DNA of 7,692 nt from Alphaproteobacteria bacterium (GCA_024402835.1 JAKSSZ010000026.1:1-7692); one strand, 5' to 3'. Positions 1 through 6,765 are shown, numbered from the stretch's first letter. The notes: generated by a model from the sequence alone, not told the origin. Program-made: numbers and translations.

Positions 1-450
1 GGTGTTGTTAAAAAGGCAGGTTATATTTGTAAAGCATTAAGAGCTGGTGCAGAGATTTGTATGTCAGGTTCTTTTTTTACGGAAACAGATGAAGCAAATG
101 GTGAAATAATAACTAAATATAAAACAACAAATGAATTAAAACCTGTAAAAAGTATTGACCCTCATACTGGCCCGTTTGTTAGATACGACCCGGTCATTAT
201 AGAAGAAAAATTTAAAGAATATTACGGTATGTCATCTTTCAGAGCCCAACAAGAAAATTATGGTTCAAAAACAAAAACAGGAACAAGTGAAGGTGTTGAG
301 TGTAAATTAGTTCCCTATGTTGGATCTGCTAAGAAAGTAATTGATGATATCAAAGGGTCTATCAGAAGTTGTGGTTCATACATTGGTGCATTAAAAATTA
401 AAAACTTTATGCGTCAAGGTGTATTTTATAAAGTTAACAGAATTAAATAG
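1..450 (+). CDS. guaC: GMP reductase / IMP dehydrogenase family protein, C-terminal part (5' truncated)
   Basis: The frame is open from base 1, so the gene starts outside the window; the first Met (base 61) is internal. The first 20 codons read as the end of the TIM-barrel (GVVKKAGYICKALRAGAEI), matching the family pattern of GGV..xGDixKALaaGAdxVM. Then follow YYGMSS, a SEG motif before a VPYVG segment, and an 'IRSCGSYIGALKIKNF' helix, as at the end of GMP reductases (YGMSS, SEG, GGLRSACTYVGA). GMP reductase converts GMP to IMP with NADPH in purine salvage; IMPDH oxidises IMP to XMP. YGMSS favours GMP reductase over the IMPDH form (YRGMGS), but the catalytic Cys loop is outside the window, so the symbol is tentative. 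An oddity is a stretch of about 45 residues between TDE and YYGMSS, where E. coli GuaC has under 20. No clear terminator follows; a tRNA gene begins 61 bases downstream. Confidence 0.8.
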   Translation, partial: GVVKKAGYICKALRAGAEICMSGSFFTETDEANGEIITKYKTTNELKPVKSIDPHTGPFVRYDPVIIEEKFKEYYGMSSFRAQQENYGSKTKTGTSEGVECKLVPYVGSAKKVIDDIKGSIRSCGSYIGALKIKNFMRQGVFYKVNRIK

Positions 451-467
451 AGCAAAGTTTTTTATAA

Positions 468-496
468 TTGCAATAATGATTTTTATGCTATATAAT
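468..496 (+). promoter_or_regulatory. Sigma70-type promoter of tRNA-Ser
   Basis: A -35 box TTGCAA (468-473) and a perfect -10 box TATAAT (491-496) are separated by 17 bases. Transcription would start near 503, about nine bases before the mature tRNA 5' end at 512. This means the tRNA need not depend on read-through from the upstream gene. Confidence 0.7.
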
Positions 497-511
497 CAAG
501 TCGTTAAAATT

Positions 512-601
512 GGATGAGTGGCAGAGCGGTCGAATGCGACGGTCTTGAAAACCGCTGAGGGGGCAACTCCTCCGGGGGTTCGAATCCCTCCTCATCCGCC
601 A
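512..601 (+). tRNA. tRNA-Ser, anticodon UGA
   Basis: The cloverleaf can be drawn by eye. The acceptor stem is GGATGAG (512-518) with CTCATCC (591-597), the discriminator is G598, and CCA (599-601) is encoded. The D stem is GCA/TGC (521-523/535-537). The anticodon stem-loop spans 539-555 with anticodon TGA at 546-548; its top pair (A539, C555) is a mismatch. The long class II variable arm (556-573) has a stem near 557-562/567-572, typical of serine tRNA. The T arm is GGGGG TTCGAAT CCCTC (574-590). The tRNA decodes UCA and, by wobble, other UCN codons. It sits between its own promoter and terminator. Confidence 0.96.
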
Positions 602-608
602 CAAAAAT

Positions 609-635
609 AAACACCACCCGATATGGTGTTTTTTT
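609..635 (+). terminator. Rho-independent terminator of tRNA-Ser
   Basis: Eight-base arms (609-616 and 624-631, core ACACCA/TGGTGT) enclose a 7-base loop and run directly into a T tract ending at 635. It lies eight bases after the tRNA CCA end, which suits a single-tRNA transcript. Confidence 0.85.
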
Positions 636-706
636 ATTGTGACCATTTTTGTCCTTTGTGGGGATTATTCTATGAATATAGAAACAAAAAACAAAGGAGT
701 ATAAAA

Positions 707-1102
707 ATGAAAAATACAAATTATGAAACTAATAAAAAAATCGCAGAAACAAGACACAATAAAACTGATTATGATAAATATGATGTTTTTTATCATGTAT
801 ATTTAGATTCCAGAAAAAAATTAAATTGGTGCTGTGCACAATTTAATAATGAAGAATTAGATTTAATTGATTTTGTTGATTCTGTGAATACGATACATTC
901 TGATGTAAATTTATTTAGAAAATCTAATCAAAAAAGATTTATTGAACAAAATATTACAGAATTGCGTGCAATGTACCCAGATAAAAGTAATAGTTTTATC
1001 AAAGATTTTGTCAAAAAAATGTTAAAAAACATTTTGCTAAATCAAGAAAGAAGAAATTCATCCAGAGTAAAATATACAAAATTGTATTTTATAGAAGATT
1101 AA
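707..1102 (+). CDS. Hypothetical protein, 131 residues
   Basis: I do not recognise this protein. The start at 707 is chosen because AAAGGAG lies at 693-699 with a 7-base spacing; the frame stays open back to 623, but that Met lies inside the tRNA terminator. The product is soluble-looking, with no signal peptide or membrane segment. It is rich in Asn, Lys, Asp and Tyr, with an aromatic N-terminal third (DKYDVFYHVYLD) containing a Cys pair (residues 43-44), a predicted helical middle, and a basic C-terminal part with several Lys/Arg clusters. It stands between the tRNA terminator and the anmK promoter, so it is probably transcribed alone. A weak promoter may be TTGTCC (649-654) with TATGAA (671-676), spacer 16. 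A nucleic-acid-binding role would fit the charge but is not shown. Confidence 0.72.
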   Translation: MKNTNYETNKKIAETRHNKTDYDKYDVFYHVYLDSRKKLNWCCAQFNNEELDLIDFVDSVNTIHSDVNLFRKSNQKRFIEQNITELRAMYPDKSNSFIKDFVKKMLKNILLNQERRNSSRVKYTKLYFIED

Positions 1103-1114
1103 ATTTTATATCTA

Positions 1115-1142
1115 TTGAATAGATTTATGACTTGTATATAAT
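1115..1142 (+). promoter_or_regulatory. Promoter of anmK-nagZ, with overlapping dyads
   Basis: A -35 box TTGAAT (1115-1120) and a perfect -10 box TATAAT (1137-1142) are spaced by 16 bases, giving a start near 1149. The -35 box lies inside a 15-base palindrome (1110-1124, arms ATCTATT/AATAGAT). The -10 box lies inside a second inverted repeat (CTTGTAT 1131-1137, ATACAAG 1154-1160). Both are placed where operators would act, though AT-rich palindromes also arise by chance. Confidence 0.55.
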
Positions 1143-1171
1143 ATGTTATATAAATACAAGGCATAAAAGTT

Positions 1172-2428
1172 ATGCAAAAATATAGAATTATTGGTAATAT
1201 GACTGGAAATTCCATGGATGCAATAGATTTGGTTCTGACGGAATTTTATGGTGATAATATAACAGATTGTTATTCTTATTCGTGTCCTTTTTCTGCAAAA
1301 TTACAACATGATATGGAACAATTGCGCTTGTTGGTAAAAAATAAAACTAAACAAGAAATACTTGCTTTGGATTGTTTTGATTCAATACATGATACATATA
1401 TTAAAGCCGTTGCAGATGCAATAAACACAATGTGTGATAAATATCACATAGATAAAAAATCAATAGATGCAATAGGTTTTCATGGTAAAACATTGGATCA
1501 TAATCCACCATCCAAAGCGCGAAAAGATAATTCACAACCATATACTTTACAAATAGGTTCTGGACAAATGCTATCAAATTTAACTGGTATACCTGTGGTA
1601 TATGATTTTAGAAGTGAAGCATTAAAATATGGATTCGAAGGAGCGCCTTTGATTGCCCCACATAATGCACATATTTCAAAACTAGAGGGGGATGGCTGTT
1701 ATTATAATGGTGGAAATACATCAAATTTTTCATGGGTTATAAATGGAAAATCTGTATTTTCTACAGATGCAGGACCTTTTAATGAATATACCGATTCATA
1801 CATAAGAAAATATACAAATGATAACTTTGATATTAATGGTAAATATGGGTTGCAGGGGCATTTAGATACCCAATTATTACAAAAATTATTTGATATATGT
1901 AAAGATTTTTATGAGTCAGGTTTTCCAAAGTCGGGCGATCCACAATACTATAAAACGGAATTTGTTTTTAATTTAATCAAAGATGAAAAACATAATTTTT
2001 ATGATGTTGTTAATACTTTGGAATATTTTGCGGCTTATATATCTGTATACAGTGTTTGTTTTACCCCAAATGATTTAGAATTACCAAATAAAATTATATT
2101 GTTTGGTGGTGGTTGGAAAAATCCAGTTGTTCGCAATTATTTTGATGATTTATTACATAATGTTGGTTATATATTGCCAGAACATAAGAATGTATTTGAA
2201 AGTTTTTTACACAGATTTAATAAAAATATAGAAATAATATATTCTAAATACGGTGAAATGATGGAAGCACGTATGTGTGCTGATATGGCAAAATATAAAA
2301 TAGAAAATAAATCTTGGGAATGTCCAGAGTTCGTTAACTCACAAAAAAGTATTATATGCGGTGTATTTGTAAAACCAAATAATAATACGGAATATACTGA
2401 TAAAATAAATCAAGCGGCAAAACAATGA
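1172..2428 (+). CDS. anmK: Anhydro-N-acetylmuramic acid kinase (divergent AnmK)
   Basis: AnmK uses ATP to open and phosphorylate 1,6-anhydro-MurNAc, giving MurNAc-6-phosphate in cytoplasmic peptidoglycan recycling. Family landmarks occur in order: a phosphate-binding motif near residues 8-19 (GNMTGNSMDAID, for the usual GxMSGTSxDGxD), HGKT 104-107, YTLQIG then DFR 145-147 and EGAPL 156-160, GGNTSN 180-185, the catalytic-Asp block DAGPFN 199-204 (usual DTGPGN), FPKSGDPQYY 251-260, FGGGWKN 311-317, and MEARMCADMA 364-373 (usual MEAqaFAxLA). The catalytic Asp (D199) and the Glu of MEA are kept, so activity is likely, but several consensus positions differ and the protein (418 residues) is longer than the usual roughly 370, mostly after the MEA helix. 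A weak AAGG (1158-1161) precedes the ATG by 10 bases. The TGA stop overlaps the nagZ start (ATGA), indicating translational coupling. No murQ is visible here. Confidence 0.87.
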   Translation: MQKYRIIGNMTGNSMDAIDLVLTEFYGDNITDCYSYSCPFSAKLQHDMEQLRLLVKNKTKQEILALDCFDSIHDTYIKAVADAINTMCDKYHIDKKSIDAIGFHGKTLDHNPPSKARKDNSQPYTLQIGSGQMLSNLTGIPVVYDFRSEALKYGFEGAPLIAPHNAHISKLEGDGCYYNGGNTSNFSWVINGKSVFSTDAGPFNEYTDSYIRKYTNDNFDINGKYGLQGHLDTQLLQKLFDICKDFYESGFPKSGDPQYYKTEFVFNLIKDEKHNFYDVVNTLEYFAAYISVYSVCFTPNDLELPNKIILFGGGWKNPVVRNYFDDLLHNVGYILPEHKNVFESFLHRFNKNIEIIYSKYGEMMEARMCADMAKYKIENKSWECPEFVNSQKSIICGVFVKPNNNTEYTDKINQAAKQ

Positions 2429-3498
2429 AACCAGTATTATCTGCTTTTATATGTTTATCTGGTAAAACTTTGACTATTGCCGAAGCAAATTTGTTATCTA
2501 AATATAATCCATGTGGAATAGTTTTATTCAAAAGAAATATAGATAATCCCCAACAAGTAAAACATTTAACAGATGATATAAAAAATGCAACAGGTAATCC
2601 TGATATTTTAATAGCAATAGATCAAGAGGGCGGTTCTGTTAGACGGTTGCGCCCACCATATTGGTCTGATTATATGTCACAACAGCAAATTGGAAGTTTG
2701 CCAAAAACAGAAATTATAGATGCAATAAAAACGCATGCTATTTTAATATCAAATGATTTACATAACATAGGGATAAATGTAAATTTTGCGCCTGTTGCTG
2801 ACATTTTACATACAAATACAACAAGTGCGCTTAAATCAAGATGTTTTGCAGATTCCCCACAAAAAGTTAGTAAATGTTCAACAATACTTGCCCAAACATA
2901 TATACAATGTGGTATTTGTCCATGTATGAAACATTTACCGGGACATGGACTTGCAACACAGAATTCCCATCTTGAATTACCAATTATTGATTCTGATATA
3001 GAAATAATAAAACAAGATTTATTACCTTTTACAAATATGGCTTCTTTCGTTCCGATGGCTATGACGGCACATATTGTATTATCAGCGATAGATAAACTGC
3101 CGATAACGCAGTCAAAAAAGGGGATAGATTTTATACGCAATGAAATTGGTGTTAATGGACTGATAAGAACAGATGCATTGGAAATGCATGCTTTGGGTGG
3201 TAGTTTGACAGATAAAGTGAAAAAAAGTATAGATGCAGGGTGTGATATTGTGTGTTATTGTTCTGGTCATAATCAAAACAATCCATTTATACTAGAAGAA
3301 AATACTGCTGTTTTAGAAGCATCGCAACCATTGTCTGATATACAATGTGAAAAATTACAAAATGTATTGGATATAATACATAAAAATTGTGTATTTGATA
3401 ATTTACAAGAAATTCGTAATAAATATGAATACTTTATGAAGCAAACAGAACATATACAATTATCTGTTAATGATTATACAGAAAATTGGTCAGATTAA
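2425..3498 (+). CDS. nagZ: Beta-N-acetylhexosaminidase NagZ (GH3)
   Basis: NagZ removes GlcNAc from GlcNAc-anhydroMurNAc(-peptides) in the cytoplasm; the anhydroMurNAc released is the substrate of the co-transcribed AnmK. GH3 features are in order: GIVLFKRNI 31-39, IDQEGG 65-70 with arginines 73, 74 and 76, NVNFAPVAD 118-126, SRCFADSP 138-145, KHLPGHG 169-175, NSH 180-182, MTAHIVLSAID 213-223, and the nucleophile region RTDALEM 248-254 with D250. Length (357) is normal for NagZ. Two motif changes stand out: the Asp of the usual D-S-H (partner of the acid/base His) is Asn180, and the usual SDDL reads TDAL, keeping the first Asp. No signal peptide is present, as expected. The start overlaps the anmK stop and has no strong ribosome site, so translation is probably coupled. 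The stop lies three bases from that of the convergent ABC gene. Confidence 0.9.
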   Translation: MKPVLSAFICLSGKTLTIAEANLLSKYNPCGIVLFKRNIDNPQQVKHLTDDIKNATGNPDILIAIDQEGGSVRRLRPPYWSDYMSQQQIGSLPKTEIIDAIKTHAILISNDLHNIGINVNFAPVADILHTNTTSALKSRCFADSPQKVSKCSTILAQTYIQCGICPCMKHLPGHGLATQNSHLELPIIDSDIEIIKQDLLPFTNMASFVPMAMTAHIVLSAIDKLPITQSKKGIDFIRNEIGVNGLIRTDALEMHALGGSLTDKVKKSIDAGCDIVCYCSGHNQNNPFILEENTAVLEASQPLSDIQCEKLQNVLDIIHKNCVFDNLQEIRNKYEYFMKQTEHIQLSVNDYTENWSD

Positions 3499-3501
3499 AT
3501 A

Positions 3502-5283
3502 TTATTTCTTTTTAAATTGCATGTCGTATAAAGTTTTATATGCACCACAACTGATTTGTAATAATTCTTCGTGAGTTCCAGATTCAACAATTTGACCATC
3601 ATTTATAACAACTATTTTTGTAGCATTTTTAATAGTCGATAATCTGTGTGCTATAACCAAAACTGTTTTATTATTCATCAAGTTTTCTATGGCTTTCTGA
3701 ACAATGGCTTCAGATTTATTATCCAAAGCAGATGTTGCTTCGTCCAGAATCAAAATAGGTGCATTTTTCAAGAAAGCGCGTGCAATAGCGATACGTTGTT
3801 TTTGTCCCCCAGATAATAATACACCACGTTCACCAATTTGAGTATCAATGCCATCTTTTAATTCTGAAATAAAATCGTCTAAACAAGCATTTTTTATGGC
3901 TGTATTTAATTCTTCGGTTGTAGCATTTTCATTTCCCAACATAATATTTTCACGAATTGTTCCGCTAAACAAAAAGTTATCTTGAAAAACAACAGCAATG
4001 TTTTCACGTAAAGATTTCATTGTAATATCACGAATATCAATACCGTCTATTGTTATATTTCCAGATGTAACATCATAAAATCTGGGTAATAAATTGACAG
4101 TTGTTGTTTTTCCACCACCACTATTGCCGACAAAAGCAATTGTTTCACCATGATTTATGGTCAAATTTATATTTTGCAATATCGGTGTGTCTTTTACATA
4201 TTCAAACCAAACATTATTGAATTTAATTTGTTTTGTAAACTGTTTCAATTCAACAGCTTTTTCTGAATCTTTGATTTGTGGTTCTGTATCTAATACTTCA
4301 AATACTTTTTCTATGGCCCAAAAAGACATTAATATTGAACTGTAAGTTCCACCAATAGATTTTATAGGTGTGTATAACATAATAAGGGCTGTCAAGAAAG
4401 ATACAAAATTACCGGGTGTGATAATATTATGTAAAATTAAATATGAACCAAACCATATAGCCAAACCAATTCCCAATGAAGCGATAACATGCATTACAGG
4501 TGTAATCCAACTGGTACGTTGAAACATTTTTATTGTTAAACGAAAAGTGTTTTTTATAACTTCTGTAAATCTATTATTTTGGTGTTGTTCAAGATTGTAT
4601 GAAACAATAGTTTTATTTCCAGCATAAGTTTCATTGTATGTTGTCAATAATTCTGCATTTGCCGCCATTGATTGTGTCATAACAGGGTGAACTTTTCTTT
4701 TCAAAGACATCATTGGCAGAAAAGCACCAACCAAAATGACAGTACATACAATTGCAAGTTGCCAAGAATTATAAAACAAAACAAAAATCAAAGAAATTGA
4801 AGTAAAGAATTTTTGAATAAAAGATTTAAGATTTGCCAAAAGTCCGGAACATGCAGTGTTTGCATTTGAACTGAACTCCATCATAATATCGCCAGAATTA
4901 CGGCTGGTAAAATAATTTGTTTCAAAAGATAACATTTTTTTGAACAAATCCATTTTCAAAAGATTTGTTATCTTTGCACCAACCCATGTATTCAGGTAAT
5001 TTAATAGGTATGTAAGTACCCCCTGAACACAAGTAAATCCGATAATAAGAATAGGAATATACCAACCAGATGATATATTCTTTTCTATCATAACCGCATC
5101 CATGTATGGTTTGATAGCCATTGCAATAACTGCATCCAAAGAACCAACAGGTATAGCAAGTAATAAAGTCAATAAAGCCCGTTTCCAATATGGTTTAACA
5201 TATGGCCACATACGTTTGTAATTCTTTACAAACATATTATTCAGAATTGTTGCTTTTAACTCTTTACTTAAATGTACTGACAT
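3502..5283 (-). CDS. msbA: MsbA-like ABC exporter (fused membrane and ATPase domains)
   Basis: This is a half-transporter that works as a homodimer in the inner membrane. MsbA-type members flip lipid A-core; close relatives export drugs or peptides, so the substrate is not certain. Using the start at 5283 (593 residues, close to MsbA's 582), six membrane segments occupy roughly residues 35-310. The ATPase domain follows: Walker A GNSGGGKTT 386-394 (usual GxSGSGKST), Q-loop VVFQD with Q434, signature LSGGQKQR 490-497, Walker B ILILDE 510-515, and H-loop IAHR with H546. I prefer 5283 because GGAG (5289-5292) lies five bases upstream; an in-frame ATG at 5328 would add 15 residues and has poorer spacing. 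It is the last gene of the leftward cluster, behind lgt, consistent with an envelope lipid role. No terminator fits between it and nagZ. Confidence 0.88.
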   Translation of the reverse strand: MSVHLSKELKATILNNMFVKNYKRMWPYVKPYWKRALLTLLLAIPVGSLDAVIAMAIKPYMDAVMIEKNISSGWYIPILIIGFTCVQGVLTYLLNYLNTWVGAKITNLLKMDLFKKMLSFETNYFTSRNSGDIMMEFSSNANTACSGLLANLKSFIQKFFTSISLIFVLFYNSWQLAIVCTVILVGAFLPMMSLKRKVHPVMTQSMAANAELLTTYNETYAGNKTIVSYNLEQHQNNRFTEVIKNTFRLTIKMFQRTSWITPVMHVIASLGIGLAIWFGSYLILHNIITPGNFVSFLTALIMLYTPIKSIGGTYSSILMSFWAIEKVFEVLDTEPQIKDSEKAVELKQFTKQIKFNNVWFEYVKDTPILQNINLTINHGETIAFVGNSGGGKTTTVNLLPRFYDVTSGNITIDGIDIRDITMKSLRENIAVVFQDNFLFSGTIRENIMLGNENATTEELNTAIKNACLDDFISELKDGIDTQIGERGVLLSGGQKQRIAIARAFLKNAPILILDEATSALDNKSEAIVQKAIENLMNNKTVLVIAHRLSTIKNATKIVVINDGQIVESGTHEELLQISCGAYKTLYDMQFKKK

Positions 5284-5358
5284 ATTTACTCCATTTCGGC
5301 ACTGATACCAAGATAGCCCATTTTGCATTAAAAGTCAAACCTTTCAACAAACAGTTTT

Positions 5359-5559
5359 TTATCTGTTTCTGTTTCGGTAATTACGAAATACGGGGTTGGG
5401 AAGATTTTTTATTCGTATATAATTCGTTTTGGGACAGAACAAATCTTGTTTTTTTGTATTTATAATAAATTCTTGGCGTAATTGATGTATAATTTTCAAC
5501 ATTTCTGTTGTTGTTTTATTTATCAATATTTCACATAGTATGTTTAAATCTGATGACAT
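5359..5559 (-). CDS. Small hypothetical ORF after lgt, 66 residues (doubtful)
   Basis: The ATG follows the lgt TAA with no intervening base (TAA-ATG), an arrangement that allows termination-reinitiation. The product has no membrane segment; its N-terminal half looks helical (EILINKTTTEMLKIIHQLRQ), and the tail is basic and ends in NRNR. There is no strong independent ribosome site, and I recognise no family. It could be a real coupled gene, a remnant of a longer one, or simply open AT-rich leader of the ABC gene. Between its end and the ABC start (5284-5358) I see only a short AAACAG/CTGTTT inverted repeat (5349-5368) without a T tract. Confidence 0.35.
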   Translation of the reverse strand: MSSDLNILCEILINKTTTEMLKIIHQLRQEFIINTKKQDLFCPKTNYIRIKNLPNPVFRNYRNRNR

Positions 5560-6387
5560 TTATTGTATATCTTTTGTTTTGTGACTGTAATAAATCAAAA
5601 TACCACCCAACACGAACATAATCACAGATAATAATTGCCCCATGGTAAGTCCCCACGATGTAAGAAAACCGATTTGTATATCTGGGGCACGAAATTGTTC
5701 ACAGAAAATTCTAAAAATCGCGTATAATATACACATACAGCCACTTAACGCGCCGGCTTTTTTCGTTAAGGTTGTTTTTGTGTAAAGTAAATACATTATT
5801 GTAAATAATAATATACCTTCGCAAAATGCTTCATAAAGTGGGCTGGGGTGACGTGGAATGTTTGTTTGCCCGTTAAAGATAATACCAAATACAGAATTTG
5901 TTGGGCGTCCCATTACTTCCATATTTATAAAGTTAGCAATTCTGCCAAAAAATAAACCGATTGGTGCCACAACCGATAATAAATCTAGGATTTTTAATGA
6001 ATTTTTTATAACAGATTGATTTGTAAAATGTTGCTTATATACAAATAGAATGGTTGCAATTATAACACCGATTAGTCCACCATGAAAACTCATTCCACCA
6101 TGCCATAGCATAAAAATTTCCAATGGATTTTGAATAAAGAAAGACAGATTATAAAAAAGAACATACCCCAATCTGCCACCAATAATAACGCCCAAGATTA
6201 AAGATGTAAATAAATCATCTGTTTGTTTTTTTGTTAAATATATTTGCGAAGTTTTATTCTGTGTCAGTTTTTTTATACCGAAAAATCCCAATACAAAGGC
6301 AATTATATATGCCAAAGCATACCAACGAATTTGGAAACCCAAAATAGAGAATGCAACGGGAGATATAGGATCTATGATAAATGCCAT
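5560..6387 (-). CDS. lgt: Phosphatidylglycerol-prolipoprotein diacylglyceryl transferase
   Basis: Lgt moves diacylglycerol from phosphatidylglycerol to the lipobox Cys of prolipoproteins in the inner membrane, the first step of lipoprotein maturation. The full family pattern is present: IRWYALAY 20-27, GGRLGYVLFYN 70-80, WHGGMSFHGGLIG 95-107 with the essential His102, the Lgt signature GRIANFINMEVMGR 148-161, RHPSPLYEAF 179-188, FRAPDIQIG 232-240, and LTMGQLLS 247-254. About seven hydrophobic segments are visible, and length (275) is normal. The ribosome site AAAGG precedes ATG by 10 bases. Unusually, ATG lies in the 3' arm of a perfect 12-bp inverted repeat and the ribosome site in its loop (6379-6414), so translation may be controlled by RNA structure. 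It lies 60 bases after the 105-residue gene and is probably co-transcribed with it and with the ABC gene. Confidence 0.95.
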   Translation of the reverse strand: MAFIIDPISPVAFSILGFQIRWYALAYIIAFVLGFFGIKKLTQNKTSQIYLTKKQTDDLFTSLILGVIIGGRLGYVLFYNLSFFIQNPLEIFMLWHGGMSFHGGLIGVIIATILFVYKQHFTNQSVIKNSLKILDLLSVVAPIGLFFGRIANFINMEVMGRPTNSVFGIIFNGQTNIPRHPSPLYEAFCEGILLFTIMYLLYTKTTLTKKAGALSGCMCILYAIFRIFCEQFRAPDIQIGFLTSWGLTMGQLLSVIMFVLGGILIYYSHKTKDIQ

Positions 6388-6414
6388 AACTTTTTAACCT
6401 TTGTTATGGCATTT
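6379..6414 (-). promoter_or_regulatory. Hairpin enclosing the lgt start codon and ribosome site
   Basis: Perfect 12-base arms (6379-6390 and 6403-6414) flank a 12-base loop. Read in the lgt mRNA direction, the 5' arm is AAATGCCATAAC, the loop carries AAAGG, and the 3' arm is GTTATGGCATTT, which contains the lgt ATG. No T tract follows in the lgt direction, so it is not a standard terminator there. The 5' arm also contains a minimal ATG-CCA-TAA, probably a by-product of the symmetry. Confidence 0.6.
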
Positions 6415-6447
6415 TATTATTAAATATAGCATATCGCAATATATTTA

Positions 6448-6765
6448 TTATTTTTGAGATTGATTAAAAGAATTTTGTATTGTTTTGTATTTTTGCATGT
6501 GTGGTGTAACAAGTTTTATTGCTTTAATACGTTTTTCACATATTTGTTTTTGAATTTCTGATATCAAATGTTTGTTTATTTCTATACATTTTTCAATATG
6601 TTTTTTACGTTCTGGTGATAAATCTGGAGTGTCAAGCAATGTTTTGCATTCGCGCAATTGAGCCACATAATGTTTTAAATAACTTATTTTGTCTTGTTTT
6701 TTATTATCTGGTTTAAATTTTCTAATCAATTTATTTGATGGAACTGAAATAAAGCAATAACGCAT
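6448..6765 (-). CDS. Hypothetical protein, 105 residues, helical and basic
   Basis: I do not recognise this protein. It is well supported as a gene: AAAGGA precedes the ATG by eight bases, and a near-consensus promoter lies about 20 bases further up. The product is Lys-rich, with no signal peptide or membrane segment. Residues 25-45 and 51-84 should form two charged helices around a TPDLSPE turn, a helical-hairpin or coiled-coil shape. It has four Cys (4, 40, 60, 76), none in a CxxC pair. It is the first gene of the leftward cluster that continues to lgt, with no GC-rich terminator between, only an AT-only 8-base inverted repeat (6421-6428/6440-6447) right after the stop. Base composition is like its neighbours. 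Confidence 0.72.
   Translation of the reverse strand: MRYCFISVPSNKLIRKFKPDNKKQDKISYLKHYVAQLRECKTLLDTPDLSPERKKHIEKCIEINKHLISEIQKQICEKRIKAIKLVTPHMQKYKTIQNSFNQSQK

Noticed and set aside
1..450. IMP dehydrogenase as the firm name for the first gene
   Set aside because: YYGMSS and the end of the protein look closer to GMP reductase; the distinguishing Cys loop is not in the window, so only the family is certain.
623..706. Upstream extension of the 131-residue gene to an ATG at 623
   Set aside because: That ATG lies in the tRNA terminator hairpin and has no ribosome site; the ATG at 707 has AAAGGAG at good spacing.
504..719. 71-codon minus-strand frame
   Set aside because: It is antisense to tRNA-Ser; the DEEGFEPPEEL-like text is the usual false translation of a tRNA-Ser gene.
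2670..3140. 156-codon frame antisense to nagZ
   Set aside because: It runs opposite clearly conserved NagZ motifs and has no family resemblance or start signals of its own.
4922..5188. 88-codon minus-strand frame inside the ABC gene
   Set aside because: It is an out-of-frame shadow of the transmembrane domain.
5283..5328. ABC exporter start at 5328
   Set aside because: It adds 15 residues unlike MsbA N-termini and has poorer ribosome-site spacing than the ATG at 5283.
5202..5465. 87-codon plus-strand frame over the ABC gene start
   Set aside because: It overlaps the N-terminal coding region of the ABC exporter and the following gap, with no ribosome site or recognisable protein.
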